Part shown: one piece after another, positions 56,584 through 64,000 of the stretch
Numbering within the stretch: the stretch's first letter is position 1
Layout: every line of letters begins with the position of its first letter
Assembly (NCBI RefSeq): GCF_002760655.1
Contig: NZ_PDOC01000009.1
Span: forward strand, 62,001-126,000
Length of the DNA stretch: 64,000 bases
Reading direction: 5' to 3'
DNA from: Massilia eurypsychrophila
Lineage (GTDB): Bacteria; Pseudomonadota; Gammaproteobacteria; Burkholderiales; Burkholderiaceae_D
Translations under genes and position numbers: made by a program
The notes under the pieces: generated by a model
Databases searched by the model: none
Told to the model about the DNA's origin: nothing
Seen by the model: only the letters and a program-made list of their open reading frames with translations

Positions 56584-57744
56584 ATGCACTCGGTCAACTA
56601 TGTCGGAAACAACGATGTCACCCTGCTCGAAAGCGGCACCGCGCTATTTCCCGCAGTAATCGCGGCGCTTGATGCTGCCCAGCAGGACATCCACTTCGAA
56701 ACCTACATCTTCGCCTGCGATGCGACCGCCGTATCGATCCAGCAGGCGCTGATGCGGGCCGCCGGGCGCGGCGTCAAGGTGCGCGTCGTCACCGACTGGT
56801 TCGGCACTGGCCACAAGCAATCGAAGGCGCTCGGCGTCGCCTTTCGCGCCGCCGGCGTGCACTTTCGTGTGTTCAATCCCTGGTTCAGGCGCGGCGTCAC
56901 GCGCACCCACCGCAAGATCGTCGTCGTCGACCGCCGCGTCGCCTTCGTCGGCGGCATCAACGTCAACGACGACATGCTGTGCGATTACGCGCCGCACGAG
57001 CCGCTGCCGGCGCCGCGCTGGGATTTCGCCGTTGAGGTGCGCGGCCCGCTTGTCACGCAGATCCATCGCGAGGCGCAGGCGCAATGGGCGCGCGTCGGCC
57101 ACCTCGGCATCGTCAAGCGGGTCAACCTGTTCCGCCAGTTGCGCGAGCATCCGCGCGCACCGGGCCTGGAGCCGATGCAGGCCGGCTTGGTGGTGCGCGA
57201 CAATTTGCGTAACCGGCGCACCATCCAGCGCGCCTACCTGCAGGCGCTGGGCCGGGCGCGTAGTAGGGTGCTGCTGGCCAATCCTTATTTCGCGCCCGGC
57301 CGTAAATTTCGTGAGGCGCTGTCGCACGCCGCCGGCCGCGGGGTCGACGTGACGTTGCTGATCGGCGTTGGCGAGTTCTGGCTGCAGGATATGGTGGCCC
57401 GTTCGTTCTATCCAAAACTGCTCGATTCAGGCATCAAGGTCGTCGAGTACCGCAAGACCCAGCTGCACGCCAAGGTGGCGGTGATCGACGACGACTGGTC
57501 GACCGTCGGCTCGAGCAATTGCGATGGTCTGTCGCTGTTCCTGAACCAGGAAGCGAACGTCGTCGTCAAGGACGCCGAATTTGCCCGCAGCATGCGCCAG
57601 CATATCGAGCGCGGCATTGCCGACGGCGTCGAGATCCACCGCGACCACTTCAAGCACGTCGGCCGCTTCAAGCGCTTCGGCTACGAAACGGCATATTTCC
57701 TGTATCGCGTTACCATGCGTATTTTCACCATCGGCTATGCCTGA
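56584..57744 (+). CDS. clsB: Cardiolipin synthase ClsB (phospholipase D family)
   Basis: A 386-residue phospholipase D-family enzyme with two HKD motifs: HRKIVVVD (His109) followed by VGGIN, and HAKVAVID (His295) followed by VGSSN. It joins phospholipids into cardiolipin. ATG 56584 gives MHSVNYVGNNDV and lies 22 bp after the YbhP-like gene. No N-terminal membrane helices are present, which fits ClsB rather than ClsA. Confidence 0.92.
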   Translation: MHSVNYVGNNDVTLLESGTALFPAVIAALDAAQQDIHFETYIFACDATAVSIQQALMRAAGRGVKVRVVTDWFGTGHKQSKALGVAFRAAGVHFRVFNPWFRRGVTRTHRKIVVVDRRVAFVGGINVNDDMLCDYAPHEPLPAPRWDFAVEVRGPLVTQIHREAQAQWARVGHLGIVKRVNLFRQLREHPRAPGLEPMQAGLVVRDNLRNRRTIQRAYLQALGRARSRVLLANPYFAPGRKFREALSHAAGRGVDVTLLIGVGEFWLQDMVARSFYPKLLDSGIKVVEYRKTQLHAKVAVIDDDWSTVGSSNCDGLSLFLNQEANVVVKDAEFARSMRQHIERGIADGVEIHRDHFKHVGRFKRFGYETAYFLYRVTMRIFTIGYA

Positions 57745-57754
57745 CTGACACCAC

Positions 57755-58129
57755 ATGGACAACGTACGAATCGACAAATGGCTGTGGGCGGCGCGCTTTT
57801 TCAAGACCCGTTCGCTGGCGACCGACGCCGTCGACAACGGTAAAGTGCGCCTCGGTGGCGAACGCATCAAGCCGGCGCGCGCCGTCAAGATCGATGACGT
57901 ATTGTCGATCGACAATGGCGCCGAAAGCTGGGAAGTGGCGGTGCTCGGCATTTCCGACAAGCGCGGCGCCGCGCCGGTGGCGCGCCTGCTGTATACCGAA
58001 ACCGAGGAAAGCGTTACCAGGCGCGCCAACGAAGCCGAAGGGCGCAAGCTGTACCGCGAGCCCGGCACCACCATCAAAGGCCGCCCGACCAAGCACGACC
58101 GCCGCGCCCTGTCGAAGGCCAGCGAGTAA
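57755..58129 (+). CDS. hslR: S4-domain RNA-binding heat shock protein 15 (Hsp15-like)
   Basis: A 124-residue protein. The S4 domain is at the N terminus (RIDKWLWAARFFKTRSLATD; GGERIKPARAVKIDD), and a basic tail ends the protein (KGRPTKHDRRALSKA). Hsp15 binds 50S subunits that carry nascent chains after premature release. It starts 10 bp after clsB and is followed by degenerate repeats. Confidence 0.92.
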   Translation: MDNVRIDKWLWAARFFKTRSLATDAVDNGKVRLGGERIKPARAVKIDDVLSIDNGAESWEVAVLGISDKRGAAPVARLLYTETEESVTRRANEAEGRKLYREPGTTIKGRPTKHDRRALSKASE

Positions 58130-58140
58130 CGTTTGGATAT

Positions 58141-58193
58141 GGGGTCGGGTCCGGGTCTGAGCCTGTCGGGACTTGGCGTCTCCCCAGACCCCG
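58141..58193. repeat. Degenerate GGGTC/GACCC repeat remnants
   Basis: GGGGTCGGGTCCGGGTCTGA (58141-58160) and TCCCCAGACCCCGG (58180-58193) are worn copies of the palindrome family seen elsewhere in the window, in the gap between hslR and the TetR gene. Confidence 0.5.
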
Positions 58194-58255
58194 GTGTAGC
58201 CGCGGCCAGGCTGACGTAGATCACCTCAAATAGACCCCTAACTCTAAGTTCCTGT

Positions 58256-58284
58256 TTGACATTTGCACTCCAGTGGATAATAGT
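58256..58284 (+). promoter_or_regulatory. Possible promoter of the TetR gene
   Basis: A perfect TTGACA (58256-58261) is followed at 17 bp by AATAGT (58279-58284); GATAAT (58276-58281) is a closer -10 match but at 14 bp spacing. The start codon at 58364 leaves a leader long enough for autoregulation. Confidence 0.4.
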
Positions 58285-58363
58285 ACGAGCGTTCGGATTT
58301 GCTTTCGCGGGCGAGTTGTTGTCAACTTCATTGGATACCCTTATTAACACTTCAGTCAAATTC

Positions 58364-58972
58364 ATGCGCAAGGGCGAACTGACCCGGGCGGCGATCCTCG
58401 ACGTGGCGCTCGACCTGGCCAGCCGGGATGGCCTCGAGGGCCTGACCATCGGCCTGCTCGCTGACAAGATGAACATGAGCAAGTCAGGCGTGTTCGCGCA
58501 CTTCGGTTCGCGCGAAGACCTGCAGCTCGAAGTGCTCAAGCTGTACCACCAGCGTTTCGAACAGGAAGTGTTTTTCCCCAGCGTGCAGGAAACGCGCGGC
58601 TTGGCGCGCCTGAAATCGATGTACGCGCGCTGGGTCAAGCGCGTCAGTGTTGAAATCGCCTCCGGCTGCATCTATATCAGTGGCGCCGTGGAGTACGACG
58701 ACCGCGCCGGCCCGATCCGCGAAGAACTCGTATCGATGGTGCAAGCGTGGCAGGGAGCGCTGCTGCGCTGTGTCCGGCAGGCCATCGAGGTGGGAGACCT
58801 CAAGAGCGACACCGACGCCGACCAGCTGGTCTACGAGATGTACGGCATGATCCTCGCCCTGCATCACGACGCGCGTTTTCTGCGCATGCCGGGCAGCATC
58901 GACCGGGCCCATGTCGCGTTTGACCGCCTGATCGAGCATCACCAGAATCCGCAAAAGAACCAAGTCGGCTGA
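58364..58972 (+). CDS. TetR/AcrR-family transcriptional regulator
   Basis: A 202-residue regulator with an N-terminal TetR HTH (RAAILDVALDLASRDGLEG; LLADKMNMSKSGVFAHFGSR, about 8-50) and a C-terminal ligand domain of TetR_C_16/YjdC-like character (SGCIYISGAVEYDDR). ATG 58364 (MRKGELTR) is preferred; an upstream extension would read the promoter. It lies 63 bp before the fatty-acid oxidation operon on the same strand. It probably represses that operon until an acyl-CoA binds; this is inferred from context. Confidence 0.88.
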   Translation: MRKGELTRAAILDVALDLASRDGLEGLTIGLLADKMNMSKSGVFAHFGSREDLQLEVLKLYHQRFEQEVFFPSVQETRGLARLKSMYARWVKRVSVEIASGCIYISGAVEYDDRAGPIREELVSMVQAWQGALLRCVRQAIEVGDLKSDTDADQLVYEMYGMILALHHDARFLRMPGSIDRAHVAFDRLIEHHQNPQKNQVG

Positions 58973-59035
58973 AGCGGGCATTCGCCCGCCAGGCCACCGA
59001 ATCAATACCACTAATACCTCGTCAGGAGAACCACC

Positions 59036-60826
59036 ATGGGTCAATACGTCGCGCCAATCCGGGACATGCAATTTTTGCTGCACGAATTCCTCAACGTCTC
59101 CGAAGAGTTGAAGGCGATGCCGAAGTTTGAAGATGTCGACGCCGACATCATCAACCAGGTGCTGGAAGAGGGCGCCAAATTCACCCAGTCGGTGCTGTTC
59201 CCGCTGAACCATTCGGGCGACCGCGAAGGCTGCCATTACGACGCCGCCACCAAGTCGGTCACCACGCCGAAGGGCTTCAAGGACGCCTACAAGCAGTACG
59301 TCGACGGCGGCTGGGCAGCGCTGGCGTGCGACCCCGAATACGGCGGCCAGGGCCTGCCGATCGTGCTCAACAACTCGTTTTACGAAATGCTCAATTCGTC
59401 CAACCAGGCCTGGTCGATGTACCCTGGCCTGTCGCACGGCGCCTACGAGTGCCTGAAGGAACACGGCACCGACGAGATGAAGGCGGCCTACCTGCCCAAG
59501 CTGGTGTCGGGCGAATGGACCGGCACCATGTGCCTGACCGAAGCGCACTGCGGCACCGACCTTGGCTTGCTGCGTTCAAAAGCGCTGCCGCAGGCCGACG
59601 GCTCGTGGCTGATCACCGGCTCGAAGATCTTCATCTCCGCCGGCGAACACGACATGGCCGACAACATCCTGCACCTGGTGCTGGCCCGCGTGCCGGACGC
59701 GCCGGAAGGCTCGAAAGGCATCTCGCTGTTCCTGGTGCCGAAGTTCCTGCCCAACGCCGACGGCAGCGTCGGCGAGCGCAACCCGATCACCTGCGGCGCC
59801 ATCGAAGAAAAGATGGGCATCCACGGTAACTCGACCTGCCAGATGAACCTCGACGGCGCGCGCGGCTGGATCATCGGTGAGCCGAACAAGGGCCTCAACG
59901 CCATGTTCGTGTTCATGAACGCGGCCCGTCTCGGCGTCGGCATGCAGTCGCTGGGCCTGACCGAAGTGGCCTACCAGAACGCTCTGGTGTACGCGAAGGA
60001 CCGCATCCAGATGCGCAGCCTGTCGGGCGTGAAGGCGCCGGAAAAAGCGGCCGACCCGATCATCGTGCACCCGGACGTGCGCCGCATGCTGCTCACCGCC
60101 AAAGCCTACGCCGAAGGCGCGCGCGCTTTCTCGTCGTACGTCGCGCTGCAGATCGACCGCGAACTGCACCACCCTGACGAGCAAGTGCGCAAGGACGCCG
60201 CCGACGAAGTGGCGCTCTTGACCCCAGTGATCAAGGCCTTCATCACCGACAACGCCTGGATCGCCACGTCCGAAGCGATGCAGGTGTACGGCGGCCATGG
60301 CTACATCGCCGAATGGGGCATGGAGCAGTACGTGCGCGACGCCCGCATCAACATGATCTACGAAGGCACCAACACGATTCAGTCGCTCGACCTTCTGGGC
60401 CGCAAGATCCTGATGGACAACGGCGCCAAGCTGCGCAAGTTCGGCGAGAAGATCAAGGCCTTCGTCGAAGAGAACGGCACCGACGAGGCGATGTCGGAAT
60501 TCGTCACGCCGCTGGGCGACCTGGGCGACAAGGTCACCAAGCTGACCATGGAAATCGGCATGAAGGCGTTCCAGAATCCGGACGAAGTCGGCGCCGCCGC
60601 AGTGCCTTACCTGCGCGTGGTCGGCCACATGGTCTACTCGTACTTCTTCGCGCAGATGGCGAAGATCGCGCTGGCCAAGGAAGATTCGGGCGACACCTTC
60701 TACAAGGCCAAGCTGGCCACGGCGCGCTTCTACTTTGCGCGCCTGTACCCGGAAACCGCGATGCTGATCCGCCAGGCCCGTTCCGGCTCGGCCAACCTGC
60801 TGGCGCTCGACGCCGATTTGTTCTAA
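59036..60826 (+). CDS. Acyl-CoA dehydrogenase (DmdC/FadE-type, C-terminally extended)
   Basis: A 596-residue FAD-dependent acyl-CoA dehydrogenase. The N-terminal domain extension MGQYVAPIRDMQFLLHE is typical of the 3-(methylthio)propanoyl-CoA dehydrogenase-like group. FAD and substrate motifs are TMCLTEAHCGTDLGLLRSKA and GSKIFISAGEHDM. The catalytic Glu is in MIYEGTNTIQSLD (about 442). An extra C-terminal domain (about 465-596) distinguishes it from short ACADs. AGGAG lies upstream. It is first in an operon with the hydratase/dehydrogenase and thiolase genes. Confidence 0.93.
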   Translation: MGQYVAPIRDMQFLLHEFLNVSEELKAMPKFEDVDADIINQVLEEGAKFTQSVLFPLNHSGDREGCHYDAATKSVTTPKGFKDAYKQYVDGGWAALACDPEYGGQGLPIVLNNSFYEMLNSSNQAWSMYPGLSHGAYECLKEHGTDEMKAAYLPKLVSGEWTGTMCLTEAHCGTDLGLLRSKALPQADGSWLITGSKIFISAGEHDMADNILHLVLARVPDAPEGSKGISLFLVPKFLPNADGSVGERNPITCGAIEEKMGIHGNSTCQMNLDGARGWIIGEPNKGLNAMFVFMNAARLGVGMQSLGLTEVAYQNALVYAKDRIQMRSLSGVKAPEKAADPIIVHPDVRRMLLTAKAYAEGARAFSSYVALQIDRELHHPDEQVRKDAADEVALLTPVIKAFITDNAWIATSEAMQVYGGHGYIAEWGMEQYVRDARINMIYEGTNTIQSLDLLGRKILMDNGAKLRKFGEKIKAFVEENGTDEAMSEFVTPLGDLGDKVTKLTMEIGMKAFQNPDEVGAAAVPYLRVVGHMVYSYFFAQMAKIALAKEDSGDTFYKAKLATARFYFARLYPETAMLIRQARSGSANLLALDADLF

Positions 60827-60845
60827 GCAAAGAGAGAGACCTGAC

Positions 60846-63245
60846 ATGACCAATTTCATCGTTAAAAAAGTCGCCGTGCTCGGCGCAGGTGTGATGGGCG
60901 CGCAGATCGCCGCCCACTGCATCAACGCGAAAGTGCCGGTGGTGCTGTTCGACCTGCCTGCGAAGGAAGGAAACAAGAACGGCGTCGTGCTGCGCGCGAT
61001 CGAGAACCTGAAAAAGCTCAGCCCTGCGCCGCTCGGCAACAAGGACGACGCATCGCTGATCCAGGTTGCCAACTACGACGACAACCTCGATCTGCTGGCC
61101 GACTGCGACCTGATCATCGAGGCGATCGCCGAGCGCATGGACTGGAAGCACGACCTGTACAAGAAGGTCGCGCCGCACATCGCGCCGAACGCCATCTTCG
61201 CCTCGAACACCTCGGGCCTGTCGATCACCACCTTGGCCGACGGCTTCGATGCCGAACTGAAGGCGCGCTTTTGCGGCGTCCACTTCTTCAATCCGCCGCG
61301 CTACATGCACCTGGTCGAGATCATCCCGACCGCGTCGACCAGCCCGGCCATCGTCGACCAGCTCGAAGGCTTCCTGACGACGACGCTGGGCAAGGGCGTC
61401 GTGCGCGCCAAGGATACGCCCAACTTCATCGCCAACCGCGTCGGTATCTTCGGCATGCTGGCCACCATTCACGAAGCCGAAAAATTCGGCTTGTCGGTCG
61501 ACGTCGTCGACGACCTGACCGGCGCCAAGCTTGGCCGCGCCAAGTCGGGCACCTTCCGCACCGCCGACGTGGTGGGCCTGGACACGATGGGCCACGTGAT
61601 CAAGACGATGCAGGACACGCTGTCGGACGATCCGTTCTTCGCGCTGTACAAGACGCCTGACGTGCTGGCCAAGCTGGTCGCCGGCGGCGCGCTGGGATCG
61701 AAGACAGGCGCGGGCTTCTACAAGAAGGTCGGCAAGGACATTTTGCGGCTCGATTTCGCTACCGGCGAATACGTCGCCGGCGGCGGCAAGGCTGCCGACA
61801 TCGTCGCCCGCATCCTGAAAGAGAAGGACCCGGTCAAGAAATTCAAGGCGCTGCGCGAATCGACCAACCCGCAGGCGCAGTTCCTGTGGGCGATCTTCCG
61901 CGACGCCTTCCACTACATCGCCGTGCACCTCGGCTCGATCGCCGATAACGCTCGCGACATCGACTTTGCGATGCGCTGGGGTTTCGGCTGGAACGTCGGC
62001 CCGTTCGAAACGTGGCAGGCCGCCGGCTGGCAGCAGATCGCCACCTGGATCAGCGAAGACATCGCCGAAGGCAAGGCGCTGATCAACACGCCATTGCCTG
62101 AATGGGTCACCAGCGGCGTGGTGCTTGAGAAGGGCGGCGTGCATACGCCTGAAGGCTCGTACTCGGCATCGAAGAACGCTTTCGTGCCGCAGTCCGAGCT
62201 GGCCGTGTACAAGCGCCAGCCGTTCCGCGCGCCGGTTATCGGCAGTGGCGCCATCGACGGCAAAACCGCCGGCACCACCTTCCACGAAGACGACTCGGTG
62301 CGCATCTGGCACATGGACGACGAGGTGCTGGTCATCTCGCTCAAGACCAAGATGCACGTCATCGGCGAAGGCGTCATCAATGGCCTGAAAATGGCGCAGG
62401 CGGAAGCCGAAAAGAACTTCAAGGGCCTGGTCATCTGGAACGCCGACGCGGCCGAAGGCGGCGCCTTCTCCGCCGGCGCCGACCTGCAGGCGGCGCTGCC
62501 GCTGTTCATGCAGGGCGGTGCCAAGGCGATGGAGCCAGGCATCAAGCTGCTGCAGAATACGTTCATGGCAATGAAGTATTCGAGCGTGCCGGTGGTGGCC
62601 GCGGTGGCGGGCCTGGCGCTTGGCGGCGGCTGCGAAATGGCGCTGCACGCCTCCAGGCGCGTGGCCTCGATCGAGTCGTACCTTGGCCTCGTCGAAGTTG
62701 GCGTCGGCCTGATCCCGGCCGGCGGCGGTCTGAAGGAAGCTGCCGCGCGCGCTGCCGGCGAAGCGAAGGGCAGCGACATCCTGCACTTCCTGAAAACCGG
62801 TTTCACCAACGCGGCGATGGCCAACGTGTCGAAGTCGGCGCTGGAAGCCAAAGCGATGGGCTACCTGAAGGAAGACGACGTCATCGTCTTCAACGCCTAC
62901 GAGCTGCTGCACGTGGCGAAAGTGGAAGCGCGCGCGATGTTCGACGCCGGCTACCGCCCGCCGCTGCAAAAGCTCGTCACCGTCACCGGCCGCTATGGCT
63001 GGGCGACGATCCGCGCGCAGCTGGTCAACATGCGCGACGGCGGCTTCATCTCCGCGCACGACTACAAGCTGGGCGACATGATCGCCGAGATCGTGACCGG
63101 CGGCGACGTCGACCAGGGCAGCCAGGTCAGCGAACAGTGGTTCCTCGACATGGAGTGCAAGGCGTTCCTCGAACTGCTGAACAATCCGAAATCCCAGGAA
63201 CGAATCATGGGCATGATGCAAACCGGTAAGCCGGTCCGCAACTGA
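60846..63245 (+). CDS. 3-hydroxyacyl-CoA dehydrogenase / enoyl-CoA hydratase (FadN-type)
   Basis: A 799-residue bifunctional beta-oxidation protein. The NAD-binding dehydrogenase domain comes first (VAVLGAGVMGAQIAAHC at about 8-24), then the HCDH C-terminal domain (PNFIANRVGIFGML; KSGTFRTADVVGLDTMG). The crotonase domain is at the C terminus (AGADLQAALPLF; LALGGGCEMALHASRRV; GLIPAGGGLKE). This order is the reverse of E. coli FadB and resembles FadN of Bacillus. It starts 20 bp after the acyl-CoA dehydrogenase. Confidence 0.93.
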   Translation: MTNFIVKKVAVLGAGVMGAQIAAHCINAKVPVVLFDLPAKEGNKNGVVLRAIENLKKLSPAPLGNKDDASLIQVANYDDNLDLLADCDLIIEAIAERMDWKHDLYKKVAPHIAPNAIFASNTSGLSITTLADGFDAELKARFCGVHFFNPPRYMHLVEIIPTASTSPAIVDQLEGFLTTTLGKGVVRAKDTPNFIANRVGIFGMLATIHEAEKFGLSVDVVDDLTGAKLGRAKSGTFRTADVVGLDTMGHVIKTMQDTLSDDPFFALYKTPDVLAKLVAGGALGSKTGAGFYKKVGKDILRLDFATGEYVAGGGKAADIVARILKEKDPVKKFKALRESTNPQAQFLWAIFRDAFHYIAVHLGSIADNARDIDFAMRWGFGWNVGPFETWQAAGWQQIATWISEDIAEGKALINTPLPEWVTSGVVLEKGGVHTPEGSYSASKNAFVPQSELAVYKRQPFRAPVIGSGAIDGKTAGTTFHEDDSVRIWHMDDEVLVISLKTKMHVIGEGVINGLKMAQAEAEKNFKGLVIWNADAAEGGAFSAGADLQAALPLFMQGGAKAMEPGIKLLQNTFMAMKYSSVPVVAAVAGLALGGGCEMALHASRRVASIESYLGLVEVGVGLIPAGGGLKEAAARAAGEAKGSDILHFLKTGFTNAAMANVSKSALEAKAMGYLKEDDVIVFNAYELLHVAKVEARAMFDAGYRPPLQKLVTVTGRYGWATIRAQLVNMRDGGFISAHDYKLGDMIAEIVTGGDVDQGSQVSEQWFLDMECKAFLELLNNPKSQERIMGMMQTGKPVRN

Positions 63246-63259
63246 TTGAGAGACTAAAA

Positions 63260-64000
63260 ATGAGCAAACAACTTCAAGACGCATACATCGTCTCCGCCAC
63301 CCGCACCCCGATCGGCAAGGCGCCGCGCGGCATGTTCCGTACTACCCGTCCGGACGACCTGCTGGTGCGCGTGATCCAGTCCGCGCTGGCGCAGGCGCCA
63401 GGGCTCGACCCGGCGCTGATCGACGACGCCATCATCGGCTGCTCGTTCCCGGAAGCCGAGCAGGGCTTCAACATTGCCCGCATGTCGGTGCTGCTGGCCG
63501 GCCTGCCGAAAACGGTTGGCGGCGTCACCGTCAACCGCTACTGCGCCTCCGGCATTACTGCGCTGGCGATGGCGGCCGACCGCATCCGCGTCGGCCAGGC
63601 TGACGTCATGATCGCCGGCGGCGTCGAGTCGATGTCGATGGTGCCGATGATGGGCCACCACCCATCGATGAACATGAACATGTTCACCGACGAAAACGTC
63701 GGCATGGCATACGGCATGGGCCTGACCGCGGAGAACGTGGCCAAGCAGTGGAAGGTCTCGCGCGAGCAGCAGGATGCCTTCTCGGTCGAGTCGCACCGCC
63801 GCGCCATCGCCGCCCAGCAGGCCGGCTGGTTCAAGGATGAGACCACCGCGGTCGAGATCATCACGCGCACGCCGAACCTGGCCACCGGCCAGGTCGACAT
63901 CGCCACCCGCACCGTCGACACCGACGAAGGCGCGCGCGCCGATTCGACCATGGAGTCGCTCGGCAAACTCAAGCCTGTGTTTGCGGCCAAGGGAACTGTG
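63260..64000 (+). CDS. Acetyl-CoA acyltransferase (thiolase), cut by the window end
   Basis: The frame starts at ATG 63260 (MSKQLQDAYIVSATRTPIG) and is open for 247 codons to the last base of the window. The nucleophile Cys is in VNRYCASGITALAMAADRI (about residue 93), and MIAGGVESMSMVPMMG follows. These are diagnostic of FadA-type thiolases, which release acetyl-CoA in the last step of beta-oxidation. It lies 14 bp after the FadN-type gene and completes the operon. The C-terminal His and Cys motifs are beyond the window. Confidence 0.93.
   Translation, partial: MSKQLQDAYIVSATRTPIGKAPRGMFRTTRPDDLLVRVIQSALAQAPGLDPALIDDAIIGCSFPEAEQGFNIARMSVLLAGLPKTVGGVTVNRYCASGITALAMAADRIRVGQADVMIAGGVESMSMVPMMGHHPSMNMNMFTDENVGMAYGMGLTAENVAKQWKVSREQQDAFSVESHRRAIAAQQAGWFKDETTAVEIITRTPNLATGQVDIATRTVDTDEGARADSTMESLGKLKPVFAAKGTV

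Overview
The window is a 64 kb, gene-dense, GC-rich stretch of bacterial chromosome. The gene content points to a betaproteobacterium of the Burkholderiales, most likely Oxalobacteraceae (a Massilia / Duganella / Janthinobacterium-type organism). The pointers are the pilQ-aroK/aroB-dgt order, the hprK-ptsN-rapZ set, the tRNA-Gln-prs-rplY-pth block, the very long FAD/Fe-S oxidoreductase, and many short intergenic palindromes built on GGGTC-A-GACCC. This assignment is from memory of family and synteny patterns, not from a search. No prophage, complete insertion sequence, CRISPR array or plasmid backbone was seen.

Layout. 1-6.4 kb: 3' end of the type IV pilus secretin pilQ, a large Ig-repeat lipoprotein, a fused shikimate kinase/3-dehydroquinate synthase and a dNTPase (dgt). 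6.4-10.4 kb, minus strand: an oxidative-DNA-repair operon, mutM - dynamin-like GTPase - mutY. 10.4-16.5 kb: TPR lipoprotein, lolB, ispE, tRNA-Gln, prs, rplY, pth. 16.5-22.2 kb: repeats, patatin-like phospholipase, ychF, an unusual B3-type metallo-beta-lactamase-fold protein, a MOSC protein and a GAF-GGDEF protein, ending in a duplicated 233-bp palindrome-rich unit. 22.6-30.1 kb: K+/H+ antiporter (minus), then the LPS/sigma-54 operon kdsD-kdsC-lptC-lptA-lptB-rpoN-hpf. 30.2-38.1 kb: acyl-CoA hydrolase, ankyrin lipoprotein, rapZ-hprK-ptsN on the opposite strand to rpoN-hpf, queF, ilvA, a YqaA-family membrane protein. 38.4-48 kb: a 1340-residue FAD/Fe-S oxidoreductase, HIT and DUF971 proteins, then ubiE, a Tim44-domain protein, ubiJ, ubiB and a TPMT-like methyltransferase. 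48-58 kb: a secreted alpha/beta hydrolase with a possible structured RNA upstream, FmdB, DUF502, aspS, nudB, an accessory patch (LprI-like protein, broken ssuB remnant, unknown secreted protein), ybhP-like/clsB and an Hsp15-like protein. 58.2-64 kb: a TetR regulator followed by a beta-oxidation operon (acyl-CoA dehydrogenase, hydroxyacyl-CoA dehydrogenase/hydratase, thiolase cut by the window end).

How the genes fit together. Most are core functions: envelope biogenesis (LolB, LptABC, KdsCD), translation (AspRS, bL25, Pth, YchF, HPF), ubiquinone synthesis, PTS-Ntr regulation, DNA-oxidation repair and fatty-acid oxidation. The less ordinary material is the AroK-AroB fusion, the dynamin GTPase inside the mutM-mutY operon, the zinc-ligand change in the metallo-beta-lactamase homologue, a probable inversion separating hpf from ptsN-hprK-rapZ, the ssuB remnant with a stop at the Walker B glutamate position, the putative RNA near 49.2 kb, and several short palindrome families.
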